A stretch of 64,000 nucleotides of DNA from Hymenopus coronatus (lineage: Eukaryota; Arthropoda; Insecta; Mantodea; Hymenopodidae). The stretch's first letter is position 1. The number at the start of each line of letters is the position of its first letter. The notes beneath the pieces are model-generated. The model was not told the origin of the DNA, searched no databases, and saw only the letters and a program-made list of their open reading frames with translations. Position numbers and translations under genes: made by a program. Where the stretch lies: positions 29,936,501 through 30,000,500 of the forward strand of contig CM060895.1 of the NCBI GenBank assembly GCA_030762935.1, in the 5' to 3' direction. Positions 11,976 through 23,030 of this stretch are shown one piece after another.

Positions 11976-13015
11976 ATTTTATCCTGTGGCGCCATCTATG
12001 GCGACGAACTGATCCCTCGTCATTGTGTGACCATAGTGGCAAAAACATGAACTAAAAATTCTAACCGATCTAAGAAAACACCGCTAGATATCCCGAAATA
12101 CGCCGATATGGTATGATTTTACTTAAATTTAAATTATGAATTAGTGTATGCAATAAGTTCAATGCAGTTCTTAGCTCTATGATTAATGCTGATGTCCCGA
12201 TTGGTTCTGCCCCCGATCTGGCAAAATGAACCAGTGTTTTCATAAACCCACATACATCACACATCGTTGTAAAATATACAGTATATATTGTTGCATTCAA
12301 TTTTTTTATGTTTTTAAGGCGACAATGTGTTTTCAGTTAATAAAATCATGCACTTGCTCAAGACTTTAATTGTACCTTTTACTATTTTACAAGTCTTAAG
12401 GGTTCTAAAGTGAATTTCCCATTGTAAGAATACATAAGGTGTTTTCTGTAGTCATATTCTCTGCAAGTAAAGGCAAAGATATGGTAAGAGAATGCAGCAG
12501 TAGCATCCTTTAGAATCTTAAAATTCTGGAGAGGTTAACTGACTACTTGGAGTACACGAGAGCAGCTTTTTAAACAAGTACAAGTCAGTAATCTTTATAA
12601 TTATTGGTGCCACTTCCAAATGCTAGCCATAAGGTAACGCTTGGCTAAGGGGCAATTTGATAGATTCCTATCCGCTTGCTCGTGTAGCCATTTCTTTATT
12701 TCTGTGTGAAGATTGCCGGGTCTGTAGGAATGCGTTGTAACAATTTATCTCCAAATTAAGAGTTAACATCAGAGTTGGACCGTAACGGAACTCGGCCGTT
12801 CCAACCAGTGTTGCCACCCAGCAATGAATACCTACTGATACAGGTCTTCCGTCATTTAATGTTTCGTGCATCCGCCGTAATCTCGAGTTACCTAAAATCT
12901 TAAGACAACTGGGTCCATTCCACACGAGCAGCTTAACATAGCCCATGGAATTGGACGTAAGACGCCTCTGTTGCGTTTTACAGACGAGTTAGCTATTGAC
13001 CAAGCGAGATGGCTC
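11976..13015. other. unassigned sequence
   Basis: The minus-strand frame of 92 codons at 12668-12946 overlaps a moderately GC-rich patch. Its product has no motif I know and no splice context I trust. The rest is AT-rich with no recognised repeats. Confidence 0.35.
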
Positions 13016-13165
13016 AGCATAGCGTGAAAGGCTCGAGTTCGGTGTTAGTACTTTCGATTCCCGTTGAACCGGTTACTCTGCCTTTAGTTTTTTGTGGTTT
13101 TCCTGGTTTTTAGGCGAATGCTCGGATTATTAATAAATGCCACAAATTTCCCTGTCCTCGATTTT
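13016..13165 (+). repeat. tRNA-related SINE (SINE-C), degraded
   Basis: It shows an A-box-like 'gatggctcagcatagcgtga', then 'ctttcgattcccgttgaacc' in the B-box position, and then gtggttttcctggtttttag, a decayed version of the 'ccgggttctccggtttcccc' block seen at 13490. Confidence 0.5.
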
Positions 13166-13375
13166 CTATCATTTCATATCCTCGTGTTCAGAGTAGAAGG
13201 ATCAGGCGAGTGAACGGCGGGCTGGAATGAGCCGATGAAGGTTGGTTTGAACTGGCATCTGGTGAGTGACGGGCCCTCAGAGAGACCCCTCAAAGGAGAA
13301 CGGTGGGTGATATACACCCATAGGGTGATATACCATCTGGAGACATTAGCGACCCCGATAGTGCTCTGGGTCCGC

Positions 13376-13600
13376 ACCGTGGCCAAGTGTTTAGACCACT
13401 CGCCTCTCACCTAGACGGCCCGGGTTCGATCCCAAGTGACACATGTGAGATTTGTGGTGGACAAAGCGGCGCAGGGGCGGGTTTTTTCCGGGTTCTCCGG
13501 TTTCCCCCGCCAACGCATTCCACTCCATCTTCATTTCATATATCACCAGTATCATCGCCTGCAGTACCACAAGTAGCAAAAACTGGCATTAAACACTACC
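13376..13600 (+). repeat. SINE-C copy
   Basis: The head is 'gtggccaagtgtttagacca' followed by the B box GGTTCGATCCC (about 13423-13433). Then come 'gagatttgtggtggacaaag' and 'ccgggttctccggtttcccc'. The order head, GTGGAC block, CCGG...CCCC block is the same as in the minus-strand copy at 31641. Overlapping open frames on both strands are produced by the GC-rich repeat and are not genes. Confidence 0.65.
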
Positions 13601-14667
13601 CAAAAAAAGATAGGTGCCATTCATGATCTGGTTGCCCACTCAGTCCTTCGCTACACTCTTTCTTTCTGAAGGTTCCCAGAAGTGGATACAATAAGACCAC
13701 ATTCACAATAAATTCGTAACGCTAACAAAGCGCAGCATAAGTGGAAGCGCGAGGGAAGATCATTCAATTGCAGCCGTAGACGTAACGCAAGAAGTAGGCA
13801 CGGGTTTCCAGAGCCAAAAACTACATGCGGAAATCTTCCAAGTGCACCGCAAGTTTCAAAATGAATGTAATAATTAATAGTACTCACAATTAAAATATAA
13901 TCCGTTCCGTAGAAGTAAACAGAATATAAAATTGTTGCATCAAGCAAGCATTAGTTCACATCTGGCATCAGCACATACGAGTAAATTGGCAAGGCACGGC
14001 GTCTATAGAAGAGCACCATGCTTTTACAGTAACTTGTGTAAAATTTCGAATTACAGTCGTGTGTTGTTCAGAAGCTACCGTACATAGAGAAAGAAATGCA
14101 GAATTATTTCTCTATGTACGCAACGCAATTATACATGTTTGAGTTGCAAACTCTTGCCTTACGGAGCACGTTGCATGACTAAATAAAATGGGTGCAAAGT
14201 CATGCACTTACTCTGTGTGTGTGCAGTTATATTTCATTGTGAATGACGGTTAAGGCTAATGTGTGCTAAGTACCCAAATTCTTCCCCGCATCCTGAAAAC
14301 CATAAAAACAACTAATGGGAAGCCTGTACCGAGCCATGTGAGCGCTGTTAGTTAATAGAATAGGTTTCTCTCCAAAACACTGAGTATGTGCATCTTTCCT
14401 CCTTGTCCCTTTCAGCCAGCAAACAATTGCTGCAATTGGAAACTGTACTCTTTTACCGCGCATTTCACGGTCAGTATTCCTGGGGAAAGAACACTTTTTT
14501 TTTTCTTTCTGTATCACATACCTTTGTTAGACAAGCAGAAAGGATTGCATTTACCAAACAATTCAATATCAAGATAGGTTTTGCAAGTTTTGAGTTCGCA
14601 TGAGTCCGAAAACAAATACATATTTAAAAAGGTTTGCGCGTATCAGTGTGAACAGCATAAACAAAAA
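13601..14667. other. unassigned sequence
   Basis: Short open frames on both strands (13651-13947 minus, 14266-14603 both) overlap one another and have no recognisable products. No window repeat is present. Confidence 0.4.
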
Positions 14668-15815
14668 ACTGACGTGTTCCGTTCATAAGATTTTCTCTAA
14701 TTATTCTATAATAAACTATTCTTACAAATCTTATTCTTATCTACTTCATATTAATGGATATAAACATTAATAGAAGTGGTCTTATTGCGTATTTATTTTT
14801 AAGAGATATACTCAGAAAATTCAAGATATATTATACACCTTTTATTTGCCATGAAAATATTTCAAAAAACCTGATGTGTACCATTCACATGACTTTCTCT
14901 ATATCCCTGCAACAAATTATTCTTAAAAAACTTATACTTGTATTAACTTCATGCTAATCAGTAAAACATTAGCAGAAATAGCCATACTACTTGCTTCCTT
15001 GTAAGTAGAGGTGAAATAAGGGAGTACCATAGGTTAAAGTGATAATCAAAAGCTGGTTGCTATGTCACTGAAGTTCCTTTGTTTGTATGGACAGCAGTTG
15101 ACAAATTCCTGTATGAGAAATGTATAAGTTTTTCATAGCAGAAACCAAAAATAAGGAATGTCACAAAAACGACGAACTCCACGAAAAAAAATGTATATAA
15201 CATAAATTGTGTATTTTAACGTGCTCTGCGTTTTTTGTGCAGTAAGTTTTTGTCCATCTCTTACGGTTTAGCAGTTATTCAAAATTTAGTAAAATTCATC
15301 CAGAATAAACTACTCTTCAGAGGCTATTCCCAGAAAATTCAAGATATACAGTTTATTTGTCAGGTAAATGTCTTTAATATACGAAATTTTAATCAAAATC
15401 GTTAGAGCCATTTTTGAGAAAAACAAAATTTTCTAAAAAAGTTCCATGTAAAGGGTAGTTGGGGGTGGGGGGATTTTTCTCAAAATCTTCGTGTCGCATC
15501 CCTGGAAGATACTAAGCTTAAATACCAAGTTTGGTATTTTACCTACTTTTCGTTTTTGAGCTACCGTGTTCACAGACACACGGACACACACACACACACA
15601 CGGACCTTTTTCCGAAAATGTTTTTTTTAGATAAAGGGGACCCTAAAACATATATTTCCGGTGAAATCTCGGTATCGAATTTTTTGGTGGAGTGCAATAC
15701 ATTCTCTATACACTATATACATAGTGCCTATAGAGAAAGTAAAAATATGTAAAGGGTAGTTTGGGGCGGGGAGATTTTCAAGAAAATCTCCGAATCGGGT
15801 CCTTGAAAAACTAGA
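14668..15815 (+). repeat. older PAL-H copy, split by a younger one
   Basis: The 5' half (CTGACGTGTTCCGTTC...) spans 14668-14869. The copy resumes at 15746 with 'atgtaaagggtagtttgggg' and stops at the 'aatcgggtccttgaaaaact' block. The part between 'atatttcaaaaaa' and 'atgtaaaggg' is shorter than in other copies, so a deletion accompanied or preceded the insertion. Confidence 0.7.
14870..15745 (+). repeat. PAL-H copy, full length, nested in PAL-H
   Basis: Its 876 bases include all family blocks. The CA core is 'cacacacacacacacggacc', and the hairpin is CACTATATACATAGTGCC. It is one of the best preserved copies. Confidence 0.9.
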
Positions 15816-16190
15816 CTATTGTTTATGGAGTTTACTACTACCTTAATTGTCTTCATGAACGAAAAAGAAAGAGGGTAAATAAAGATTTTCTGAATGAAGT
15901 GATGACTCACAATGTATATGAAAATTTTCTTGACACCCATATGCTTGTGTTTTGGGAATTTGCATTGCCCGAGAATGCCACGAAGCTTCATCGGAAAACC
16001 ATGCCATTTTCAATAAATATCCACACCCATACATCAAGTTGAACATATTGCAGGTTCGCAAACGCTTGGGTTTGTCGGGTTCTTTCGGCTCATCCACGAT
16101 GTGCTGAATTGCATATTCCATTTCAATGGAATAGCAATGTACCTACTTCAGACGAATGATCTCTTCTGGTATATCCACTTAAACGTCCGA
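15816..16190 (-). pseudogene. Tc1/mariner-type transposase fragment
   Basis: Minus-strand translation gives PKRLRTCNMFNLMYG, then KMAWFSDEASWHS and, after a one-base frame change, GNANSQNTSIWVS, then back in the first frame CESSLHSEN. The pattern (F-DEAxxH, N-QN--W, SLH-) is that around the first catalytic Asp of the transposase type also found at 5398. No terminal repeats were found. Its left edge abuts PAL-H, and the rest is deleted. It is dead. Confidence 0.55.
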
Positions 16191-16396
16191 TTTCGCACTT
16201 CATTTGAAAATACTTGCAATTTAAAATTCATTTTTGGATCAAAGATACGTGCTATTTAGATTGTGGGACATCCCTACAAAACATTCTGTATCTAAAGTTC
16301 TAGAATAGCATCATTCTATTGGGTAAACTGCGGTTTGGTTAAGAGCCGGTCCCCTTGTGATGACAATTATTCCCGTCCTCTTTGTAAAAGAAAATA

Positions 16397-16569
16397 TCGG
16401 CTGTGTTCCATTCAACGTGACATTTTCTACATACTTTGCATGCAAACTTATCTTACAAAAGATAATTCTTCTACTTCACGCTAATCGAGATATGCATTAG
16501 CAGAATGGTATTTTATTTACTTCCTTTTAAGCAGAAGTGAAATAAGGGAATACACTAGACTACAGCGAT
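16397..16569 (+). repeat. PAL-H 5' fragment
   Basis: It runs from 'ctgtgttccattcaacgtga' through 'aataagggaatacactagac'. It is truncated exactly where a SINE head begins. Confidence 0.65.
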
Positions 16570-16700
16570 AAGGTGCAAGGGGTCTCGAGTTCGACTGCCG
16601 GTTGGGGGTGGGAACTTTTCTGGGTAATGTTGCTAACTAAGCGTCTGTTTCAGGGATCTCTCCTCCCTGGTCTGTTTAATGCGCAACGTCGCAAATCCAT
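16570..16700 (+). repeat. tRNA-like SINE fragment
   Basis: It carries 'ctcgagttcgactgccggtt' (B-box-like GAGTTCGACTGCC) followed by 'gggaacttttctgggtaatg'. It sits at the broken end of the PAL-H fragment, so the SINE probably inserted there. Confidence 0.45.
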
Positions 16701-17283
16701 ACCAACTTTAGCAAATGAAAAAACGCTGTAGAAATGAGCAGACAGTGCCAAAGGGAATACAGCCGGTTAACAGCCGCAAGATGGTGGTAGTAGCACGGCT
16801 ATATGTTGCTAAATGAAAGCATTTGTGCTCTATTTTTCTTCGCCATATAGTGATACTGTAACGCACTGTAAACTGAACGTTTATCGAGGCAATGACGCAA
16901 CTCAACAATGAAATTCAAATGCATTTTTATGTGTTAACTGTCCTTTCATTCAAAATCAAGGAACAAAAACGTACTTATTTAATTGCCGCCAGATGCCCTA
17001 ATTTTCTTCTCCATTCAATGCTAAGTGAATGAACCCGTTATGGAGATAATGACGCAAGATAACAGTGAAAATCAAATATATTTGTATGTATTAACTATCG
17101 TTCCCTTCGTCACATCATTTAAATAAAGAAATTAAACTTACTTGTTTCATGTATAAAGTATATTTTTGTTTTCAGAATTCTTTAAAATTAACAAGTTATG
17201 AACTATGCATTTTAACCAATAATCCTTCTTGGAATCTGGAAATGGTGTAGAAATGACGGGACCCGCATAGTATATCGTTTTAG
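16701..17283. other. unassigned sequence with a local direct repeat
   Basis: Two similar passages lie about 190 bases apart: 'atcgaggcaatgacgcaact' (16883) and 'atggagataatgacgcaaga' (17039). Each is followed by caacaatgaaattcaaat- or cagtgaaaatcaaatat-like sequence and 'ttgtatgtattaactatcgt'-like sequence. This suggests an old tandem duplication. Confidence 0.45.
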
Positions 17284-17284
17284 G

Positions 17285-17323
<39 letters not shown>

Positions 17324-17460
17324 TACTACTACTATGGCTTTATGGCGCACAACTGCATTGGTTATTAGCGCCCTACCTTTTTAGGTTCACCTGCCTATTG
17401 TAGACGTTGGTTATTTGAGGTTATGTGGTACATAAGATAGCTAAAGATTATTTCATCAAA
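17284..17460 (+). repeat. (ATT)n plus SINE-D segment
   Basis: A run of ATT/ACT triplets (17287-17330) leads into 'tatggctttatggcgcacaa' and 'ctgcattggttattagcgcc'. A related segment at 54905 ('gttttagggcgctcagctgc', ttggttattag) also follows a triplet-rich run. The pattern fits the 3' end of a SINE read in antisense. Confidence 0.5.
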
Positions 17461-18034
17461 AAATGAAGATACCCCTGTCACCGTCAGACTTCAATTGCGG
17501 TGCTCTTAATTTATTTGATCAAGTAATATTTTGGGTTAAATGGAGAAATTTAATACACAAAGCTACTATCGAATAAGAACTTATAAATTGCTTTGTTTCT
17601 TTTAACAATAGGAGCATTGTAGCAAATCAAAGTAATAATTTAATTATAATGCTAATAATTTATTATTATCATTATTAATATTATCATCATCACTATTATT
17701 TGTAAATTTAATCGTTTCCCGGTCTCCATATGGGTGCGCTGCCTTCACGTTATTGTCGCCTTCCTAATTTCTCCTTAATGTAATTCATTACCTATTTCAC
17801 CGTTTACTCGCAACACAATGGAAGCGATGCCATTACTGTTATTATGCCAACAGCATATTTACCTTCTTACAGTTCGCATTTCTTTTTTCTTTCTACACTG
17901 CCTTCCCTCCTTTTCGCAATACCAACTATATATGCTCCAATACGCAGAACATTGCGCGTTTCAGATGCCTGACGTTATGCGGCCAACAGATCCTTAGTCG
18001 GCAACATTACCCTCTTCTGTAGCCAAGTGTGTGA

Positions 18035-18036
<2 letters not shown>

Positions 18037-18065
<29 letters not shown>

Positions 18066-18106
18066 TGAGAGTGAGTGTGAGAGTGAGAGAGAGAGAGAGA
18101 GAGAAT
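18037..18106 (+). repeat. (GT)n/(GA)n microsatellite
   Basis: A GT-rich run grades into GAGAGA. It lies outside any PAL-H copy. The open frame through it is an artefact of the repeat. Confidence 0.9.
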
Positions 18107-18254
18107 GCACAAAACTCGAAGAAAGAAAAGCAGAAATCCAGTGAAACTAAACACGAGTTAACAGCATTGACCATAAGCAATATGTTCCAAAGAAAAGGCT
18201 ACCGATATGACCACTGGAATTAAAGGTTGAGGTATAAATGGAACAATTAAAAAA

Positions 18255-18434
18255 ACTGATGTATTCTATTTACATGACTTTGTCTACATCTCTGTAACAA
18301 ATTATTGTTAAAAAGCTTATTCTTCTTTCTACTTCATGCTAATCGAGATAAAATTAATATAAATGGTCTTATTACTTGCTTCCTTGTAAGTAGAAGAGAA
18401 GTAAAGGAATGAACTAGACTAAAGTGATAGTCCG

Positions 18435-18471
<37 letters not shown>

Positions 18472-18826
18472 TATACGACATAAATTTGTATTTTAACCAG
18501 ATCTACATTTTTTGTGTTATAAAGTTTTTGTCTATTTCTTACTGTTTACCAGTTCAGCAAAATTCACCCAGAATAAAGAGGTTTTCAGACGCTATTCCTA
18601 GAAAATTCACGATATATATTTTATATTCCACGTAAATATCTTTAATGGCTCTCAAAATCGCTAGAGCCATGATTGAGAAAATAAATATTTTTGAATTTTT
18701 TCAATGTAAAGGGTAGTTTAGGGTAGGCGAATTTTCTTGTAAATTTTCAAGTCGCATCTTTGAGAGATATTAAACTTACATTCCAAGTTTGGTATTTAAT
18801 AAACTTTTCGTTTTTGAGCTATATGT

Positions 18827-18880
<54 letters not shown>

Positions 18881-19019
18881 ACCTATTTCTAAAAAAAAAT
18901 ATATATTCAAAGAGTCTGAAAACATGCATTTCCGGTGAAATCTCGATATCGAATGTTTGGGTGAAATACAATATCTTCTCTACACACTATGTACATAGTA
19001 CGTGCAGAGAAAGTAAAAA
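18255..19019 (+). repeat. PAL-H copy with poly-A and a long CA core
   Basis: It contains a 31-base A run (18439-18469) replacing the part between 'gtgatagtccgttct' and 'atgtatacgacataaa'. A 52-base pure CA tract (18828-18879) is the longest core in the window. The terminal hairpin is CACTATGTACATAGTACGTG. Confidence 0.85.
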
Positions 19020-19355
19020 CTGGTACTAAAACATTAATGGAATGCAAACAGGAATAAATGAAAGCCAAACCGGGTGTTTTTTGAAAACGATGCTTCTACT
19101 TGATTATGTTTTAAAGTTTTAAGTACGTTTCGAAGCGTACTACATATAGAGCATAGTCACACTAAAATGTTTACAATATCCATGTACATAATACTTATAC
19201 GGTATGAGTAAAGGAAGTTATGTGGATGTTCTACATATTTCTTATGGCAAGCATCATTGGAATATTTTGCTTCTCCTTTTTAGCTGTCACTTTTATTCTG
19301 GTCACCAAGATGTTCCTTGTTTTTGGCTGAAGTCGAAGTACTGCTTTTTTTCTTT

Positions 19356-19614
19356 TTATTTTAATCCTTTTATCCCAGTTCTCCATTCCATTTTTTGGTC
19401 CCCGAACGTAGCTGTAGAATCCATTACACGTGGCATTCCGATCGTTTTGGACGTGTTAAACTTATCTCGAAAAGTTCGATCCATCACAAGAAAGGTGACG
19501 CCCAGCGCCTCGTGGATAACAGCGCCCCTGCTACCTCCCGTAACAAGCAGCATGTCCACTTCCAATGCGTGTGCTGATAGCAGGAAAATCAGGCCACAGA
19601 TTATTATGTACCTT
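19356..19614 (-). CDS. candidate exon of a secreted protein (unidentified)
   Basis: Read on the minus strand, a pyrimidine-rich tract ending 'ctttttgccaaag' is followed by an open frame: YIIICGLIFLLSAHALEVDM, then LLVTGGSRGAVIHEALGVTF and about 45 more residues, ending at TAA near 19356. The first 17 residues look like a signal peptide core. Codons in the middle of the frame favour C or G in third position (ggc, ctg, gac, gtc, acc), unlike the AT-rich flanks. If the AG is a real acceptor, the exon starts with the last base of a split codon, and the initiator could lie in an upstream exon. An ATG also exists in frame at 19655. I recognise no family. The end of the frame turns AT-rich, so the true exon may stop earlier. 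It could also be chance. Confidence 0.3.
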
Positions 19615-19639
19615 TGGCAAAAAGAAAAAAAATATATAC

Positions 19640-19740
19640 ATATGATACGGTGCACTGCATTTACACGACTTCTCTAATCGCTCTTCCGCATATCATTATT
19701 ACAAAAATCTTATTATTCTATATTTTGTTAATCTAAATAA
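19640..19740 (+). repeat. PAL-H 5' fragment
   Basis: It shows 'tgcatttacacgacttctct' and then 'attattacaaaaatcttatt', corresponding to the first 100 bases of the family. Confidence 0.5.
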
Positions 19741-20224
19741 ACTTAATTCAGAGTTACACGAATACAGCAGATATTAGCGATTGAGTTTCAAAGAACATGT
19801 CACTCCAAGATCTTGGTATTATCACAAGAAAAAAAAAAAGGAAAAGTGAATTTCTAGTTCAGAAAAGTGAAGTTTTGAAATTCAAAACAATAACAAGTAA
19901 TATTTTGAAAATATATAATTCAAAAAATGTTTGAAATTAATTGTGCTTTAAGCGAGATATACATTATATTAAGATTTTGTTTTTAAGTTTGCATAAACTA
20001 AACAATGATAAGTATGGTTTTATATATAACGCCTCATTCATCAATATTACGTAATATAAAATAATAAATGAAATTAAAAGAAATTCCAATCTTAATAACG
20101 TTAATAATGCATGTTTACGTTTAGAAGAAAAAACAGATTCTTTAAATTCTGATACGAATTTAGTGCAAAGCTTATATTTACAGGAATATTAATTTTCACT
20201 TAACATGAACATCTTTCTTTGCAA
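19741..20224. other. very AT-rich DNA, nothing recognised
   Basis: No repeat or frame is supported here. Confidence 0.45.
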
Positions 20225-20488
20225 AGGTCCGTTTCAGGGGAGGGGGGGTTATTTTGAAACTCTTCGTTGCATCCTTGGAAGGTGTTGAACTAAGTTTGGC
20301 CATGTAGACTTCTGGTTTTTGAATTATGATGTTCACGATCACACGGATACAGGGACACAGACATTTGCTAAATATGTCTCTTTCGGATTCGGAGAGTCTA
20401 AGTATATATTTCCGTAAAACCATGGTATCAAACTTATAGACGGAATGCAATACTCCCCTACTTACTGAAGGAAAATAGAAAGTAAAAT
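20225..20488 (+). repeat. PAL-H 3' third
   Basis: It starts near 'ggtccgtttcaggggagggg' and continues with 'cttcgttgcatccttggaag' and 'ttatgatgttcacgatcaca'. It ends 'gaaagtaaaa'. The hairpin is destroyed (cctacttactgaaggaaaat). Confidence 0.7.
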
Positions 20489-21906
20489 TAATTTCAGCTC
20501 AACACATTACATTTATGGATGCAATGTTGTAGTAATAATGAAACCAGGGTTAAAACAGTGTTTAGTGCTAGACCGTCAACATTGCGTCCTACTTTAGACA
20601 CAGCATAAGAGGCGATTTAGACACTGTTTAACCTTAAACACCAATATTACTTCACACGAGGGCGGACCGAAATCAGAGAAACAAGACGGAGATGATGCGT
20701 TTGTTTGATATTGCTGCACGATAAGAAGGGAATTTTACATTCAAATAGGAGAGTGAGAATAATAAAGTGTGTTCAGAGATCTTTCTAATCCCTCAGAGTA
20801 CTATACCGATAACCGAAAAGGTTATATAAGTTCAAATCCATATTTCATTAAGGTGATGCATCTGTGACATTTGACCAAAATCGTGAAAAGTTAAAAGAAA
20901 CTATAATAAAATGATATGAATTCTAACATTTAAGAAAATATATCGCTTTTCTCACTTGGTGCACTCTAACTACCAATTAACTGAAGTTATACGCATGCTT
21001 ACTAATAAGCACTCCCAACTTCAAACCTTATTATACCGAAAACATTTTTCAAACACTTTTCCATTCACAAAATGTTTCACACGATGCAAATTTTCACGCA
21101 AATATGTATAATGCCTGGCTAAAGCACATCTAAGAAAATAGTTATATGCTTTTTCTGAAAGAGTACTTTGATTTTCAGAAATAAGTTATTAAATTTTGAA
21201 AAATAAAAACTTTCAGTAGAGTAATAATTTCTCTACAGTAATTAGAGCTAACATTAAAAAACATAATATGGCAGATCTACTTGTAAATTCATTTGCTGTA
21301 AGACTTGATTTTATGTGAATACTTTAAAATGTATCATGTGGCCCATTTATATTAGAACAATGAATTCATTATTTAAATAATCATGCAAGCTATAATTTTG
21401 ATACAAGGTAAAAATATTAACATTTTCCCGTAAAATAATTCTATAACTTCAGTTAATTGTTCTCAAATATTTGATTCGTAAAAACATACCAGCAATAACT
21501 TTACTAATCACAAAGCAATCGGTATTATCTTTTGGCTTTAATATTAAAAAAATCATTTGTTTTCTAAAAGTATCAAATCCTCTAAATTGGCACCCTTTTT
21601 TCTGAAATCAAGTAAAATATGTCCCACATCTCCAAATAAATGTTAAAATCATATTATATCCCAAGTTAGGGTTTAAAATGGGTTATGTATATAAAAATGC
21701 ACGTCCTGTTTAAATAAGATTTATTCACTGGCTGTATTAATTCCCATTATAAGATTGGTAATGCTTCAGTTGCATGTATTATCGGACATTTTAATTCTTG
21801 AGAGTTGACATTAATCTGTTTCTCCTACAGGTTAGGCGAAAGTAAACCATGCATGAAATATAAGCATACGGACGCGCGCAGAACTTTCAGCATTTAAAAC
21901 TAAAAA
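20489..21906. other. AT-rich stretch, nothing recognised
   Basis: Over 1.4 kb lacks any repeat present elsewhere in the window and has no long open frame. Confidence 0.5.
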
Positions 21907-22766
21907 TCTGATGTGTACCATTCACATCACTTTTTCTATATCCCTGCAACAAATTATTCTTAAAAAGCTTATACTTCTATTTACTTCATGCTAATAGCCA
22001 TATTTCTTCATGCAGAAATAACCATATTACTTGCTTCCTTGTAAGTAGAGGTGAAATAAGGGAGTACCATAGGTTAAAGTGATAATCAAAAGCTGGTTGC
22101 TATGACACTGAAGTTCCTTTGTTTGTATGGACAGCAGTTGACAAATTCCTGTATGAAAAATGTATGCTTTTCATAGCAGAAACCAAAAATAAGGAATGTC
22201 ACAAAAACGACGAACTCCACGAAAAAATGTATATAGCAAATTGTGTGTTTTAACGTGCTCTACATTTTTTGTGCAGTAAGTTTTTGTCCATCTCTTACGG
22301 TTTAGCAGTTATTCAAAATTCAGTAAAAATTCATCCAGAATAAACTACTCTTCAGAGGCTATTCCCAGAAAATTCAAGATATACATTTTATTTGTCAGGT
22401 AAATATCTTTAATATACGAAATTTTAATAAAAATTGTTAGAGCAATTTTTGAGAAAATCAAAATTTTCGAAAAAAGTTCCATGTAAAGGGTAGTTGGGGG
22501 TGGGGGGATTTTTCTCAAAATCTTCGTGTCGCATTCCTGGAAAATACTAAACTTAAATACCAAGTTTGGTATTTTACCGACTTTGAGTTATCGTGTTCAC
22601 AGACACACGGACACACACACATGGACCTTTTTCCGAAAATGCTTTTTTTAGATAAAGGGGACCCTAAAACATATATTTCCGGTGAAATCTCGGTATCGAA
22701 TATTTTGGTGGAGTGCAATACCTTCTCTATACACTATGTACACAGTGCGTATAGAGAAAGTAAAAA
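21907..22766 (+). repeat. PAL-H reference copy (HINE/DINE-1-like)
   Basis: This 860-base copy defines the family order. It starts TCTGATGTGTACCATTCACAT, with an ATGTG...CACAT mini-hairpin, and then the subterminal repeat ACTTTTTCTA (ACTTTCTCTA in most copies). The 5' half includes 'ttgcttccttgtaagtagag' and 'tctcttacggtttagcagtt'. Next come 'ccagaaaattcaagatatac', 'aaagggtagttgggggtggg', 'cttcgtgtcgcattcctgga' and the CA core (22601-22620). The conserved box TTCCGGTGAAATCTCGGTAT follows. The 3' hairpin is CACTATGTACACAGTGCG flanked by CTCTATA/TATAGAG, and the end is AAAGTAAAAA. TAAAAAT lies on both sides. No protein is encoded that I recognise. Subterminal inverted repeats, a microsatellite core and a 3' hairpin are features of Helentron-type non-autonomous elements; the link is by architecture only. 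Confidence 0.85.
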
Positions 22767-22767
22767 T

Positions 22768-23030
22768 TGACTGCCTCCTTGGTCGTGTAGTCAGCGAGCT
22801 GACTTCTCACCCGGAGGTCCCGGGTTTAGTTCCCGGCTGAGGCGGAGAATTTTTCTTTAACCAGAATTATTTCCTATCCCCCACAGAGTGAATGTGCATA
22901 TGTTTAATGATATAGAATGATAAACCTAAAGACAATAACCTACTGTGATCAGACGAGATGTTTCACAAGTTCCTATGGCCATAGGAATTAAAGGGGACTA
23001 TACAAATGAAACAATAGAAAAAAAAATAAC
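22768..23030 (+). repeat. SINE-A, full length
   Basis: It begins TGACTGCCTCCTTGGTCGTG, immediately after the PAL-H terminal AAAAAT. The B-box region is 'cccgggtttagttcccggct'. The body matches the other SINE-A copies through 'attaaaggggactatacaaa', and it ends in an A-rich tail. Confidence 0.85.

Noticed and set aside
13387..13626. Overlapping open frames on both strands near 13.4 kb
   Set aside because: They lie within a SINE-C copy and reflect its GC-rich body.
22601..22620. CA tracts as independent simple repeats
   Set aside because: Most CA/GT tracts in the window sit at the same internal position of PAL-H copies and are part of that element.
21907..22766. PAL-H as a classical Helitron
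   Set aside because: The 5' TC and 3' hairpin fit, but the end is GTAAAAA and not CTRR, and the hairpin is longer and nearer the end than usual. A Helentron-like assignment is kept only as a hypothesis.
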